From: Triops longicaudatus
Lineage: Eukaryota; Arthropoda; Branchiopoda; Notostraca; Triopsidae
Length of the DNA stretch: 64,000 bases
Direction: 5' to 3'
NCBI GenBank assembly: GCA_022885665.1
Contig: JAGQDJ010000032.1
Span: 310,001-374,000, forward strand
The notes below the pieces were generated by a model. The model did not search any database. It saw nothing but the letters and a program-made list of their open reading frames with translations, and was not told the origin of the DNA. Below, piece after piece: positions 23,748 to 37,500 of this stretch. A program made the translations under genes and the position numbers. Within the stretch, counting starts at the first letter, position 1. Each line of letters opens with the position of its first letter.

Positions 23748-24857
23748 TAAGACGCCTGAGAAAGGTGCCTTTCCTTTTTTGCTCTGCTCCACCTGTAGCC
23801 CAGTCACTTTATAAGCACAATACATCCATAATTAAAATTAACATTGCTTTACTCTTCAACCACGACAGTTTCTATGCCACCTAATGGCCAGAAATGGATA
23901 TTACATACTTCTATTATGCAGCAGAAAGGAGACACTGAATATTTACGTGAATCATCAGCAAAATGTACCGTTTTGCCTTCATTATGTTTACGTAGAAAAT
24001 ACTATGTCTGTCGTAAAAACGTTTCGCTGTGTTATGTGAATTAAGGTAAATAATTGAAAAGTCAAGGGACGTTTAAATATATATTGGCGTGAGAAAAACT
24101 TTAAATTTTAGTAACATCTTTTGGCGCGTGTGTAGGCTATCTCTTTTCACTTCATTCGATACATCACAAAAGTTTGAAACTAGTGCAACAAGTATGTTTT
24201 TGTCCACTGCAGAGATGTGTGTGCACGTTAATACTTGTTTGAACTGTGATACATGCAATCTATCCTATGGACATGACGCAAAGGCACCGCTACCGCACTC
24301 TCACTAAATTAAACGAAATAACATCGCATTAGTTTCTCTCTTGTTAACGACCCCTTTTCAACTAAGAAAGTAATTAGGACCAAAAGACTAACCTGCAATC
24401 GACGGAACTGACCAGTAAATTGGATGGCTCACTACCTTCCCGGAGGGCATACCGAGAACATGGTACTCCTGAAAATAATCGTTAAGAAATTTTTTAATAA
24501 AGTATTTTTTAATAAAACAATATTTTGCCTTGTACCTAGTTCTTTTTTCTTTTCTCTCCTTTTTTTTAAAAAAAAAAAAACTTTCAAATTTTTAAACATT
24601 TACGACTTGGAGAGATAAATTTAGAAATTGCAACTTCTACACATTAGCTCACACGTTGCTTTCACACTGTCCTCATCCTTGATTGATCTGACAGTTTTGA
24701 GACCTTTTATACATTTTATTTTTAAAAAGTAAATGCCTTCTATCAAGGTGTACTCGTATTATTCTGGACAAGAATGACAGTCTCCGGTCGCGAAGGTTTA
24801 ATTTGCGTTGATCTGACTTGCGAAAGCTTAAGACTTCCGCACAAGACCACAATCTCA
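23748..24857. other. convergent SPTLC1-Shisa interval
   Basis: 3' UTRs of SPTLC1 (plus) and the Shisa-like gene (minus), about 1.1 kb. No gene recognised. A 12-nt A run is at 24569-24580. If the Shisa frame splices at 24862 instead of ending at 24858, a further minus-strand exon could lie here. Confidence 0.4.
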
Positions 24858-26215
24858 TTACTTACCTGTTGGTTGCCACGGTATCGATCGTTGGTAATTG
24901 GACTGAGGAGGACGGTTAGGAATCGGACACGCCCTCAATGTCGTTGTCGTCGGGTAACTAGGCGGTAAGCTACTTTCCCGCGGCGACAGCGGCAAGGGTT
25001 CTAGCGTCGTCTGACTATTGATACCCAGGCCATTACTCACTGGCAAAGGCAAATTGTTGTCAGTCATTCCCGGGGCTAATCGCTCTTCCAGATTTTCCAC
25101 TTGGACAGTCCTATTTGTTCCTCCGCTCAACTCATTGTCCAGTCCAAAGAATTGATGATCCCTTGGTGTACTGGCATTTCCACCATTGTTACAGCTAGTG
25201 CCTCGTCTTGCAAGTGGCAGGGGTGTGATTGGTTGCTGGGGAGCCAAACTGCCCAACCCCCAGGCAGGCCCATTAAGATTCAGGCCACCCCCTACAGAAA
25301 TCGAACGTTCTGGCAACGTGGAAGATCTCTGTAGCCGATAAACTGGCGGACCTGCTATAAAAGTGCACATAAAAACAACAATAGAGACTCGCATCGAAAC
25401 GAAATAGAACTAAATTAAACGTAAACAAAACCACCCCGGAACCCTTCCAATTAAAATCCTTGTCAACCAAAGAACATAGAACACGGTTCTGGCGTTAATA
25501 CCTTAGAAAGCTTAAAGTCTTGGGACACAATTAACAAGCATATCTGGCTCACAGTTAATTATTGATTAACCACAAACCGTTTCTACGTCCATTCCTTTAA
25601 ATCTCCCCGTCTAGCTTTCAAATTAAACACGGAAGGGGCCAGCTGTTTGGTGCGAACGCATTTGAGCCTTACGAAACATTAACAGGGATTTTAAGTACGC
25701 GTTTTTTACGGGTGAAACGCTAAGCTAACCACAAATGATAAGAAGACTGAACGCATCATAAAAGAGGTAAAATACCATTAAAAAAGGTACGAAAGAACGT
25801 AAGATACTTGCCAGTTCTCCGCTTCCTGTGCAGTAAGCAACCTGGGCATAGACAACAGGAAATGAGCAGCAACAACGCTAATCCCGCTGCAGTGCCCAAG
25901 GCGATCCCTAACACTAACAATAACCTACAGAAATGCGGAGAGAGAAAGATCAACAACACACAAGGTAATCCATCTCTTTAACTTATTTTTTCTTCTCTTT
26001 GACGTAGAGATCGACTTACGGATCTTCTTGGATAGTAACAGGCGCGTTGAAATTCGTGTGCAGTGTTACACCAGTTTGGCCTTTACAACAATAGCGCCAT
26101 GTCGGTGTCCCGCAGCAATACAACTGCTCGCCACGGTTGGTCAAAGGGCACACAAAGCCTGTGTTCCATTTACCAAATGCGTCCACGTACCCCGAGCAGA
26201 AATCTTGGTCCAAAA
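24858..26215 (-). CDS. Shisa family transmembrane protein, N-terminus unresolved
   Basis: Three minus-strand exons are supported: 26020-26215, 25812-25924 and 24858-25351. The first encodes the Shisa cysteine module: FCSGYVDAFGKW, FVCPLT, LYCCGTPTWRYCCKG (two YCC motifs). The second encodes one membrane helix (LLLVLGIALGTAAGLALLLL) followed by CCLCPGCLLHRKRR. The third is a Pro/Ser/Thr-rich cytoplasmic tail with PPVY, PPSY and related motifs that usually bind WW domains. Shisa proteins act in the ER or plasma membrane on Wnt/FGF receptors or as AMPA-receptor auxiliaries; which applies here is unknown. The second intron needs a GC donor (ACTG|GCAAGT) to keep frame. The end at 24858 is provisional, because the stop falls inside a good GTAAGT donor. 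A signal-peptide exon was not identified: the cysteine exon's frame stays open upstream to 26483, and a candidate ATG lies at 26770. Confidence 0.7.
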
Positions 26216-29200
26216 CTATACATTTCCCCACAGAAATGATTTTATTTAATGAATTCTTACCGATTTTCATCTTATTGATTTTTGCTTTTATCCTTGACAT
26301 TTTTCCTGGAAAACGGATCTCGTTTCCCAGTTTACATGTGGTAGAATCGGGCGCTTTACTTACCCTCATGCTGGTCGTTAAGTAAGAGCCAAGCGTCGCC
26401 CATTTTTTCTTTAAAGCTAGCCCGCTTCTCATCAAGTAGGAAAGGAAATGGGCCTTCCTCACCCACCCAGGATAATAAACCAACTAAAAAAAATCTCAGA
26501 CGCTGAAGCTTTCTCCTCTTTATAAATGCCTTTCTTTACACTCACCTTCACCGCAGCGCAAGCAATCTTCAAGTCGTTAGTAAATCCTATAAAGAAGGTT
26601 TGTTTTTGCATCCGGACGCCTTCTCTCCTCTCGTGCTTGTCCCCCTGCCAAGTTAAACAAACATTCTGAAGCCCGACGCCCATTAAATTGTTTAAACATT
26701 TGAAGAGATGAAATGCAATAGGCAAAAGTCTACAACAAAACTTCAAGCTTTTGTCGAGTGTCATCGCCATACTAATTGGCTCTTAATTACAATAAGCGTG
26801 AAGGACAAATCATAGGCAGACAGGCTAAATACGTAGGATATATTTTAATATAATACCTTTTAAGCCTCGTATTCATACAAAGTCGAAGCAAGGAGTAATA
26901 AATAAATTCCTTCTACGAAACTAGGAGAATAACAACTCAACCAATAAATAAATCATGACATAGCTGGCACTAATGAAAACTAACACTAAATGTGAGTAGG
27001 TATAGTGAAATAACCTTTAATCAGTAGGAAACCAAAAGAATTATGTAAATCAACCGATTAACACATTCTTCACATGGCTAACACCAACGAAAAATGGAAC
27101 TAAATATGAAAAAACAAAGTGAAACAATTTGAAATAAATAATAAGTAAAAAAAAAATTGAAAATATATTAAACGGGTGTGTGCCGCTATCAAAATGGATC
27201 CTAGTACAGTAGTAAATAATATCGAAATACAACACTAAACTATAAAATTAAACATAACTTATCTTCAAACAGTAATAAATGCTAGACAACCACAGAGCTT
27301 TTAGACTAACTCGAATAGTAAACTGTCAACTTTTAAAGTACGGCATTTATTCATATTAACAATAGAAAGGATTTAATTATTATTATTATTGTTTCTATTA
27401 TTATTCGTCACAATACTTATGTACAAAGCCTATGTAAAAGATATTTCTTGACGCAAAATATTTGGACTGTAGTGTTATTATTTAAATCACTAGACACTGT
27501 CTGCACTTTTTATATGAACAGAGAGGTTTTTAGCCTTTCTATCAAGTAATCTCATTTGCAAGTTAAACACAAACGTCAACACCGATAAATTCAGTTTAGT
27601 GGCACGTCTTCGAAGCAATATAGGTTTTAAAATAAATTAGAAAATCAATATTCCTTGAACCACGATAACAACGGCATTTGGCTTTAACGACCAGCTGCTG
27701 TAATAACAAATTCAATATTTAAAAGAGGGTTTATGCAGTTCTTACAATTTGAAACAACACAAAACGGAGACCCATGAACCAATATTACAAAAAGTAACGT
27801 ACTTTAAACTTGTTTTAACAAACTGTTTGAAATCTTAATTACTCACATAATTACAACTCTACTGACAAATTTATTGCTTCTCACTCGAAGCCCATTTTTT
27901 TTTTCAACAACAGGCACCTTACACAACCTTAATAAGTACTTTTATGACTCCCACGCTCTTTTATTCTGCTCTTATGCCCAGAATGCGGCACTCTTTTATT
28001 ATGGACATTATCCATACAGGAATCAAGCCCCACTTAATCTCCAGTCCCTGAAAAGAGATCTTCCGAGCGAATTTCTCTCTACTGCCCCGCCAAAGGAATT
28101 ATAATAATGGTCACGTTCATGCTAAGCCCTCTTAACAAAAACTAAATAACAGAACCCAAAAACTAGCCGCCTAACAAAGAGAGCGAGAAAAAAAAGCCCA
28201 AGACAGAGAATAGGACAGAGAAGAGAAAAGGGCAAAGCGACACTGAGGATGTTTTTTTTTTTCAAGATGGATTCCTGCCAAGATCAGTCATGTATTTTCT
28301 TGTATACATACCACTTGCGCTCCCATTCTTGCTGGCAACGATAACTTTCGTTATTAGACAAAACAAGAACCCCAAAACCCAACAGCAAACGAGGATTTAT
28401 TACGGTACCTATTTCCACATGTCCTTTACTTTTGATTAATATACACCCCAACATTAATCCTCTCCACACTCTTCTTACAAACCCCAAGTTAATTCTCTAA
28501 TATACTACTACTACTACCAACTTTCTTCTCTTCCTGAACGCCTTACCTCCTTATCATCCTTTTAGGAATCATCATAACGCATCAAAGCACAAAATCCAAA
28601 ATTAGGAGACTAAATCCTCAAATCCAAAGGATGGGCTAAAATGAGCCTTAACGTCTCTCAAAATAATTGATAATCCAAGTCAGTAAATTACAGAAATCCG
28701 TAGAGGGAAATCAGCAACAATCTAACGACGACAAACGTAAATAGGTGGTAACGAAAATTAATGGGTTGTTAAAAAAAAGTATAGACTTTTTACTACATTC
28801 AGTCTGTTTAATAGGACTAACTATTAAGCAAAAAAAAAAAAAAAAATAAAAAAATAAAAAAAAATAGTTTAAAATTTTACGGTCTTCATATTTTCATATT
28901 ATTTCAAATTTCAGCCAACTTTTTGTCCTGAATCTTTTCAATAGACATTACACCTTAACAGGAATGTTCCATCGGATATAAAACTACATCACTATTGAAA
29001 ACACATTAGAGCTAAATAACAACTGATGTATATTATGTATACTACTTCAGAAATTGTGCCCCCAATATAGTTCACAATATCTTCAGGTCACGCAGAAATT
29101 CTTACACTTAAAGAACAGATAACCAACTTCAGTGGCCAGAAATGGGTAAAGTAAAGTGCTTACCGATTTTGAATTTACTACAGACAGCCTAATCCTCCAC

Positions 29201-31577
29201 AAAAATTTCAAGCCAATGAATTGCGTTGCCGGTACCCAAATTCAATTTTCGTCCAATTTTTTGCCCTCTCCATAGGCGACGATCGGGATTGGGAAAAAAT
29301 TCCATAAAAATCCCCAGGCTTTCACTTTCTTTTCCGCACTTGCACCCGATACTAACTAACGGTCAATCGATGAAACCAACGAGAAAAAACTGCAAGTCGT
29401 TTTTCCTCTTTTCTTCCACTAAACTGAAGCTGCCAGCTTGTCTTCTTCCCTATTGATCTCTTTCTCTCACTGTCTGTCTCTTTCACATTCCCATTTACCC
29501 CGATGCACTAGTAAACCCAGTTTAAACACACAACTGCCGAACTATATTTCTGCCATCTTCACTAAGTTAGACCAGCGGGACAATTCTAACAATGCGATCC
29601 ATTGTAAAACAAGCTCCACATGCTGTGTCACGGACTCCACCAAGAGTCGACCGTCCTTCACTTCTCGTCACTTTAGCAATATTGCTTCATCCACGCTAGT
29701 AATATAGCTGAAGTTATCCACACATGCTAGCTTGTACACAGTACGGTACTTCCGCCCACGAACAGAGTCGAGCTGGCAACTCGTCACACAGTCAGACAAG
29801 ATCTGAAAGACTCAACAGCTCGCGAAGCAAATTTGTTGGAACTCGTCTCTCTGGCTTTCCCCACCTTCGTCTCCGTCTCTATTGGCAGCAATAGGACCTG
29901 CGCCCCGGAATGCCTCGCTTAGCGATCAAATATCTTAACGATAACATCGTTTCACGTTCTTAACATCAACTCATGCTCAAATCATAGCAATATTGTGCTC
30001 AAACTTAGTTTCAGGTATCCTGAAACGTAACTAGATCAAAGCCTGTATCTCAAACTTCAAATATTGAAATTTGGTACGTTTTCAACACTTCTAATCACTA
30101 CGCTATCAGTTTATCATATGTTCATTGGGGCTCTTGAACTTGTTCAAGAACAGACGTAAAAATTCGGAAGACTTGAGAAAAAACGGACGAAAAAATGGAT
30201 TGAATAGGAATTTAGCTAAATTAAAATGCTTTGCTTGCTTTAATGTCTTCGGCACTTTATGTCTACCCCACACTTTCTTGTTACTTAGACTATTACTTAC
30301 CTTGCCACACGAAGTTGTGAAGCTAAAAATACAAACGATTTTACTGGTACTCGGCCTAATATTTCTTTAATGGTGCTTCTAAGCTCGCGAACTTTTCCTA
30401 TTAAAGTTTCAGAGCCTAAACAATCGTAAAAATTCAGAAAGGAAAACAAACAACAGGGATCCGTAACTGCGATAATGCCAAATAAGACAGAAGCTTAAAT
30501 TTTATTGCATCATTTGAGTGTTACTGCCACTAAAATAATCTCTGTTTTTAATTACGAACTTGGCTGCAATGCTTAACAGCTAGAAAGAACTCCAATTTTC
30601 GCTGTAAAAACGCGGTATTAAACGAATAATGTGGTGCATGAGGAAGAATCTTTTGAAGGTATCCCTTTCTGAACAGAATTATGGAGCTCCGCGAGTTAGC
30701 TAATGATCACCTCGCGATAATTATGCAAAATTTACAGCTTCCACAGCGACATTCATTTTTGGAAAGAAAAGAGCAACAAAAATTTGCTTGATTCAAGTGC
30801 AATTTAAGGATTTTTTCACAGCTCTGATATCGAATAACAAGTACTATCTGGTGAATACGCACTCATTGACTATTTAACGCTCAACGAATTCTTTCGAAGA
30901 ACGGATAACCATCGCTAAGCGAGTTTGGACTAGCGGACAAATTTCTCTCCTCGCTCTTCTCAGCTCTTGAATTTCTGAACGGGACTGTCTTTAGCTTTAG
31001 CTATGTTCTTCTGGTCTTTTGACGCGCCGCAACGACACTGATCTCTTCCTCCTCCTCTTCTCTCCCGTCCTAAATTTAACTTCCTCTTGCTCTCTCATCT
31101 CTTACACCCGCCTGCTTCCTTCGTCTCTTGAAACATGCACAGAAAGCGAAGGAAAAAAAACGCCGTCTCCTCTTATCTCCCTGGTGGCTCTTCTATTCAA
31201 CTTTTCACCCTCTTCTTCCACTTCCACCTCCTCCAGCTTCGAAGAGCGAGAAAAAAGGAAATGACACAAAAAATATTCTTCTTTTAACCGAAATTCAAGT
31301 CCCTTGACTCCTCCCATAGTACCCACCCCAGAATGGAAAACAAAAATCAAGAACAAACAAAATAAGGAGACGAAATAGCTTGCATTTTTTGTACCCAGCA
31401 AAAGAAATGTATTTAAAGAGGGTAAAAAGTCCCTCTTGCCACCGAAACAGCAGGTCAAATTTCGGCGGCCATTTTTCTACTATGCGGAGAAAGAAAGACA
31501 GACTGAAAGAAAAGGAAAAGCCAATAGAGGCCAGCCAACACATTTTGGGAAAGCTTTTTTCTGTTTTTAGAACGCAA
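26216..31577. other. 5' region of the Shisa-like gene; no recognised gene
   Basis: About 5 kb upstream of the Shisa cysteine exon and downstream of APEH. It probably includes 5' exons and promoter of the Shisa-like gene. Candidate minus-strand exon pieces with good splice sites are at about 26371-26483 (donor GTAAGT) and a 22-nt one at 30301-30322. A GC-richer segment at 29750-29950 could be a promoter. Low-complexity sequence: ATT repeats near 27375-27405 and an A-rich run at 28831-28864. Confidence 0.4.
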
Positions 31578-34500
31578 TTACGGCAAATGTGCAAGGAACC
31601 AGAGTGCTGTGTTGACAAAGGCATCCATTTCTACTGGCACTTTCGACAACGAGTGACAGTCATCATATTGCAGTAATCTAAAAAAAAAGAAAAAAAAGAA
31701 TAAAACAAAAATTACAGCTTAGCACGTTTGTCTGTCACAAACGACTGTTTTTATAGGCTGCTAATACAAAAAATGAGCCCAAAACAAGAATTCAGCTATC
31801 CAATACGTTTATCACCAAAGCTGCCTGCAGAAATGTCTCGTTTTTGTAACCCGACATAACATATTAGCGTTTACATATTCTGCCTAGGTTATTTTTATTT
31901 ATCTTATTTTTCTTTCTCAAAATCGTCATTCACTGTATTTCAGAACAGTCCCGCTTCCTTTAAGAAATTAGAATGAAAAACAAACTTGTCGAATATTTAA
32001 GAAAGTATAAAACTATGTTTGACTTCAATGCTTTTATAGGAGAAAATATTATATTCAGAGGACTCAAAAAGATTTAACAACCGGTACTAACACGAAAGGA
32101 GCAACGTCGCACCAGGACTCCTGAAAAGCTTTTAGGTGAAACGCGATCTGCAATTTCTGACTATTCTGCCACCATTACTTCGATCGAAAGCAAATGGCCG
32201 TACTCACGGTCAATTTATCACACATAATCGCCTGGCACTACTGACTGATAGGAATAGAGTTTAATTCAACTACGCATCCAATAATCTAGACAAGATCATT
32301 TATCTATGATAATTTCCCATGGACAGAGGTTTCTCACAGAAAGGGAAAAAATTTCGGTATACCAAAGGCGTTCTGGATGACAGGAACGCACCCATCGACT
32401 TCGACCACAATAGTCGAAAATAAAGAACCCCATATTGTCAACCGCTCGGGACCAGACGGTGGTTAGCAAGTCAGCCGGTTAACGAAATTATATGCGTGTG
32501 TTTAGTATCAATACAATCGGAACATTCAAAGAATCCAATACGGAATAAATACCGTTAATTGAAAATAAATTGCGCGTTTATACTTTAATTATAGTTTGCG
32601 AGAACTTTATAGGAAGACCTTATATAACCATGAGTCAGAATTAAAGAAAAAACTACTATATTTTTCGGAAATTTCATTATTTCGGGATCATTATACTGGG
32701 ATTTTACTGTATAGAAATATTCCGACGGTAAGGATTTGTGTCTAATGTGAAAAACTAGAGTAGTTCTGAAGGATGCAAGGACACCGTTTGCAGGGCAGAA
32801 TTGCACTCCAGTACAAGTACGCGTTCCAGAGAGTGGACACTTGTTACGTTCAGATTTCGTCAGCTTTTACGTATTAAATCCGCGCTTGTAGAGTTGGAAC
32901 TTTTTGAAAGGATATAGTTTTAAAACGACACATGAAAACAAACCATAGATGGATTTTGCTTGTAAACTCAAAATGAGTTTATAAACCACCTAGATAACCT
33001 TTGACCTTCCGTTACTTTCCATTAGGGCACTGACACGAATAAAAATTCTGCTGCAATTCGCCTGCAGCAGAATTTTTCACCTACACCTTGATTTTTCTAG
33101 GTAACACGTAACGGAAAGTAATGAGCAACGACGCTCATACTAACGAAAAACCGTTATTATTAGTTTTCACGTCACTTTTCCACTAAGACCAACTAACCGT
33201 TTTTAAACTTAAGTTCTTATTTTTTTCTCCTTTGATTTCTCTGAAAAAATATTTTTTTTTCTACTGCGTCAATATATAAGATACTGTGTGCAGTGATAAA
33301 CAGAGGCAAGCGTGTCCTAATTAACTTAATTAGTTTAGCTCATTAAACTGAAAGCTTTCCATTATTGGAGTGGAAAACCATGAAAGCAAGCAAGGGAAGG
33401 TGAAAAAAAAATACTAATAAAAAAATACTAAAATACAAGTGGGACTGCTGTGTTGGCATATAATGTATACCTCACGGTCACACCACGCGATTTGAGGGCG
33501 TGGTAATACTCCAGGCCTTGGGTAGGCGGCACCCGTAAGTCATTCTTGCCAATGAGCAATAAAGTGGGCGCTTGGACTTGATGGACCCATTTCATGGGCG
33601 ATTTCTCCAACATGGCCGCCAACACCTCGCCATTCATCGGATATGGGTCTTCATTACCTTGACCACGCCCACTCTCCACCATACACCTTTTAAAGAAAAG
33701 AACGCAAAAGAAGACTTAAAAATCAACGGCACAAAAAAGAGACTTAATTTTTAACGAAATATCAATTTAACAAAGAAATTCACTTACTAAGTGCTCATTT
33801 TCGTAAAATACGACACAGCTAATTTATGATGTTAAGCCGATTCGAACATGAATCGCACTTATTCCCTGAAAAGCTCATTTTTGAGATCGAGTCAAATATA
33901 TCATAATACAAGTCCACCGAGCACAAACAAAATTTTCTCAAACATTGCCTACTCGTCCATTCGAACGAACGATGAAGTAAATTCGCCTCAAGAGAATGAA
34001 CGCGTAGCTATTGGGGGAAAAAAATAAAGAAACTGTCGTATTTACAGCGAGGCCATTTGCCCAGAACACACGCATTAACTGGCGAATACAATTTAGAATA
34101 GTGAAACCGAGACGCTAGTCTCGATTCTTAAATACAGGGCATGTAGAACTCAAAGCACTAACCCCCTTTATTTTCTCAGTTCAACGTTACTGGAACGTTC
34201 TAAGCTTACAACGCTTTTTAAACGAGCGCGCTCGTTCCAAATTTTCGCTCGCACTAAGAATTTTTGGAAAAGATCGCGCGCGCTTTTGCGCTCGTATGAT
34301 TTTTCCACGTTGATTTGAAAAAATATATTTTTCTCGAACATGTCTGCTTTTTTTTAAATACTATTTTTTGTTTAAAAAATTGGGATTAACTTAAACTAAT
34401 TTTCGCTAAGATAGCTTTTCCGCTTTCCCATGGTCTTTATAAGGAAATTTTAAGTAATAAGTGTATAAGAACTAAAGGATGTAACAAGTTTACAAAAAGG

Positions 34501-37500
34501 AAGAAAAAATATCACAAGAAAAAATATGCGAGGTTTTCCCTGGTTTAGTTATGTTATAATAGTCTCTGATAAGTTAGGTTTCGTTGGTTATGGAATTGAC
34601 AGGAGGGTCAAAATCTCGAAATTCCATGGACATTCCATGGCTTAAGGGCATTTAAAACAGCATCGTCTAATCTTGTGTTCTGCCTTGGGGCACAAGAGCA
34701 GAACACAAAGCCAATGAATACTTGGATAGGTAACAAAACTAACATAACTGGTAGATTACTTTCTTCTGATGAAAATAAATAAATAAATAGTGAAAAATCC
34801 CTTAGATTTCGTTCTACACGCGAGCGTGCGCTTGTTTGGTCTTCGCCCACGCTCGCAAAAAAATTAACCGAGCAACTGCGCTCATCGCTCGCGGAATTTC
34901 GAGTGCGCTCGTTTTAGATCTGCTTATTATTATTGAAATACACATGAACTAACACCAGCGTCAAGCTTACGGTTGTACGATAAAACATAAAAAATACGGT
35001 AGTTTCGAGAGAAAATATTTTAAAAAATATCCACCAATTCGTACAACATTCCATCAAAATCATCAAATACCGACTCTGATTCTTGTCATATTTGAAATCG
35101 ATTCGTCATTTCGCCCACTTAACTGTTCAGTAACAGTTCAATGATCGAGTAATCAATTACTTTTCAACCATTTAGCAATCCGTCATTTTCCAACTTGGAA
35201 ATGCAAAAAGGGAGAGAAAAAAATTCTAGCAACCAAGAAAAAATCACAGCTACGTACCAGTCCGGAATATCCGATATGGGATACATCGTGGCCAAGTTAA
35301 TAACGGGATTTCGTGCCGATACCACTTTGTAAAATTCCTAGAAATACACGTTTTGGAAGGTTTTAAGTGAAAATCGATACTATACATAATTTATCCCCCA
35401 TCCCCTCCCCCAGCAAACTTTGCCCCGTTCTTCATTCAATCCATGCACCATCCATTCTTTTTCTCTCTCTCACGCTTAAGAAACAGAAACCAGAAACAAA
35501 TATGTAAATTGTCACGCCCTACAGGATACTGCGCGCTTAAATGGGTGACAAGAAAGCCACCATGTGAGCCACCAAACAAAACGACGCGTTTTGGGTCCAA
35601 AAAGTTCCATTTTCCCAAAGCTTCCTCCGCGGCTGAATGAACATCATATACATCCGCTCTACCAATGCGACCCGGTAAAGCTTTGAGAAAGGCTTCTCCA
35701 AAGCCTAACGATCCTCTGTAATTCACCAATAGTATCGCGTAACCTTTAGAAACGAAAGAAACAAGAAAGCCAAAAACCATCGTAAAGTTACATTAGTCGT
35801 ACACAAAAACAAAAGATAACAGTAATATACCGAGATTTAGAGTTCGAGTCTTTACAAACTTCTGATCCCTTTCAAACGTTTCTAAAATGCACACTTTGCT
35901 TTTCCTTCACCCTATTATGCTGGTAAGTTCCATTACCTCACATTTGTGAACCTACGAACAATTAACATTTGTGTAAACCTCGCCAACAAAGACAAAAATC
36001 CGTTCTAAAAGAAATTCTTAAATGTAGCATAAAAGTTAGATGACTACAAAAAATAAAAAAACGTTCAAGTTTACGTTCCGTTTATTTCATGAGAAATATA
36101 GGTTTCGATAAAAAAAATCGTTTGACGCCGTGACAGAATTAAAATAACTGTTTTATAAGACAGCACAAATACTGAACAGCACAATTAATGTAAAATAAAC
36201 AGCGAATTAAACGAAAGCTCTACCCATACTAAAGTAACGAGAATGAAATGCGTTTTATAAACTTTTAAATATTTCAGGAAAATGAAAGCTGGAGTAAAAC
36301 ATTGACTGAAATAATGGAGTCAAAAGACGGCCAGACTGATGTAAGAAAAACAGTGACAAAAAGAAGAGGACAAACAAAATCATGCAGCAAGCTAAACATA
36401 AACCTAAATACGAAAAATTCTTAGAAAACTCTCCTTTGATCGACCTAAATTTAGCATAATGCTTACCCAGCTGAAGGAAAAACAGGTACTCTGCTCGAAA
36501 CTGATCATTAATCACGGAATGCGGCCCTCCGTGAGGCCATACGATTAACGGCACGCTTTTCTCCTTGGTTTTCTTTTTTTTATCATCCTCCATCTTCGAC
36601 TGGCCATAAACTAGCCAAGCATCATACATCGCTTCCCCTAAAAACGCAGAAGAAATAGAAAAAAATCGAGGTAAAAACGACCGGAAAAGTTGATTTTCCC
36701 TTTTTCGTATTTCTTGGATCTTTTTCACCCTTTTCTTTTACTTCGGTTTCCTGATATCAGAAATTCCGAGGAGAGAAGAAGCAAAAGAAGCTCACAGCTT
36801 CTCTTTTCATCATGAATAATGAGCCCAAGATAAAAAAAAAAAAGAACCTCGTTGGGAAAGCAAAGTGTAAGCGATATCCAAATTATCTCCTGGCAATGCC
36901 TGGGGCGGTTGCACAGCCTTCCATCCCATTTTGTTTTCGCTACCCGGTGCCGGTACTCGGCCCATGAATAAAGTATCGGGGCTGGATAACGCATACCCGG
37001 CCAGAAGCACGAAATCATCTTCCACGTCCAATAAACTCGAGCCTGTCGATGCTCCAGGCAAAGGTAACGGCACTATTTCTTTGGTCTCTAAAGCAGAAAA
37101 ACGACAAGAAACCGTAACAAAATTCCGACCAAAGCGAGGAAAAAAGCTCTACGCACCGATACTGACCACAAAAGTCGCAGAATTACTTTTACGGGCAGAG
37201 CTGAAAACCAAGCGTTGGCTGTCGCCCAACCAACACCTGGAAGTTACGTCCGAGTAAAAACCAGTGAAAGAATCCTTTTCTTCTTCGATTTGATCGACGA
37301 TTTTCTCAACCTGCACAGAATACATAAATGAACATCAAACCGCTCTATATTTTCGTATCATTCATAATTTACAGTGAATTTCTACTTCTTTCTATCGAAA
37401 CCCAACTAAAGTATTAACTAATTACCCTTGCTAAATATTAGTTCAATGTTTTTGTAAAGGTGAACTTTTTGTAAAGGACTTGACCCGTCACAAATAGTAG

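Noticed and set aside
28284..28487. Minus-strand frame with a donor-like end, considered as a Shisa 5' exon
   Set aside because: No signal peptide and no phase match to the cysteine exon.
31102..31458. Minus-strand frame with a hydrophobic stretch, considered as a Shisa signal-peptide exon
   Set aside because: It lies in the likely APEH 3' UTR, the Met is far from the hydrophobic part, and no clean in-phase junction to the cysteine exon could be shown.
33428..33470. Apparent truncation of APEH without catalytic His
   Set aside because: A good donor at 33471 joins in phase to 31578-31677, which encodes the His and the conserved C-terminus and restores 732 aa.
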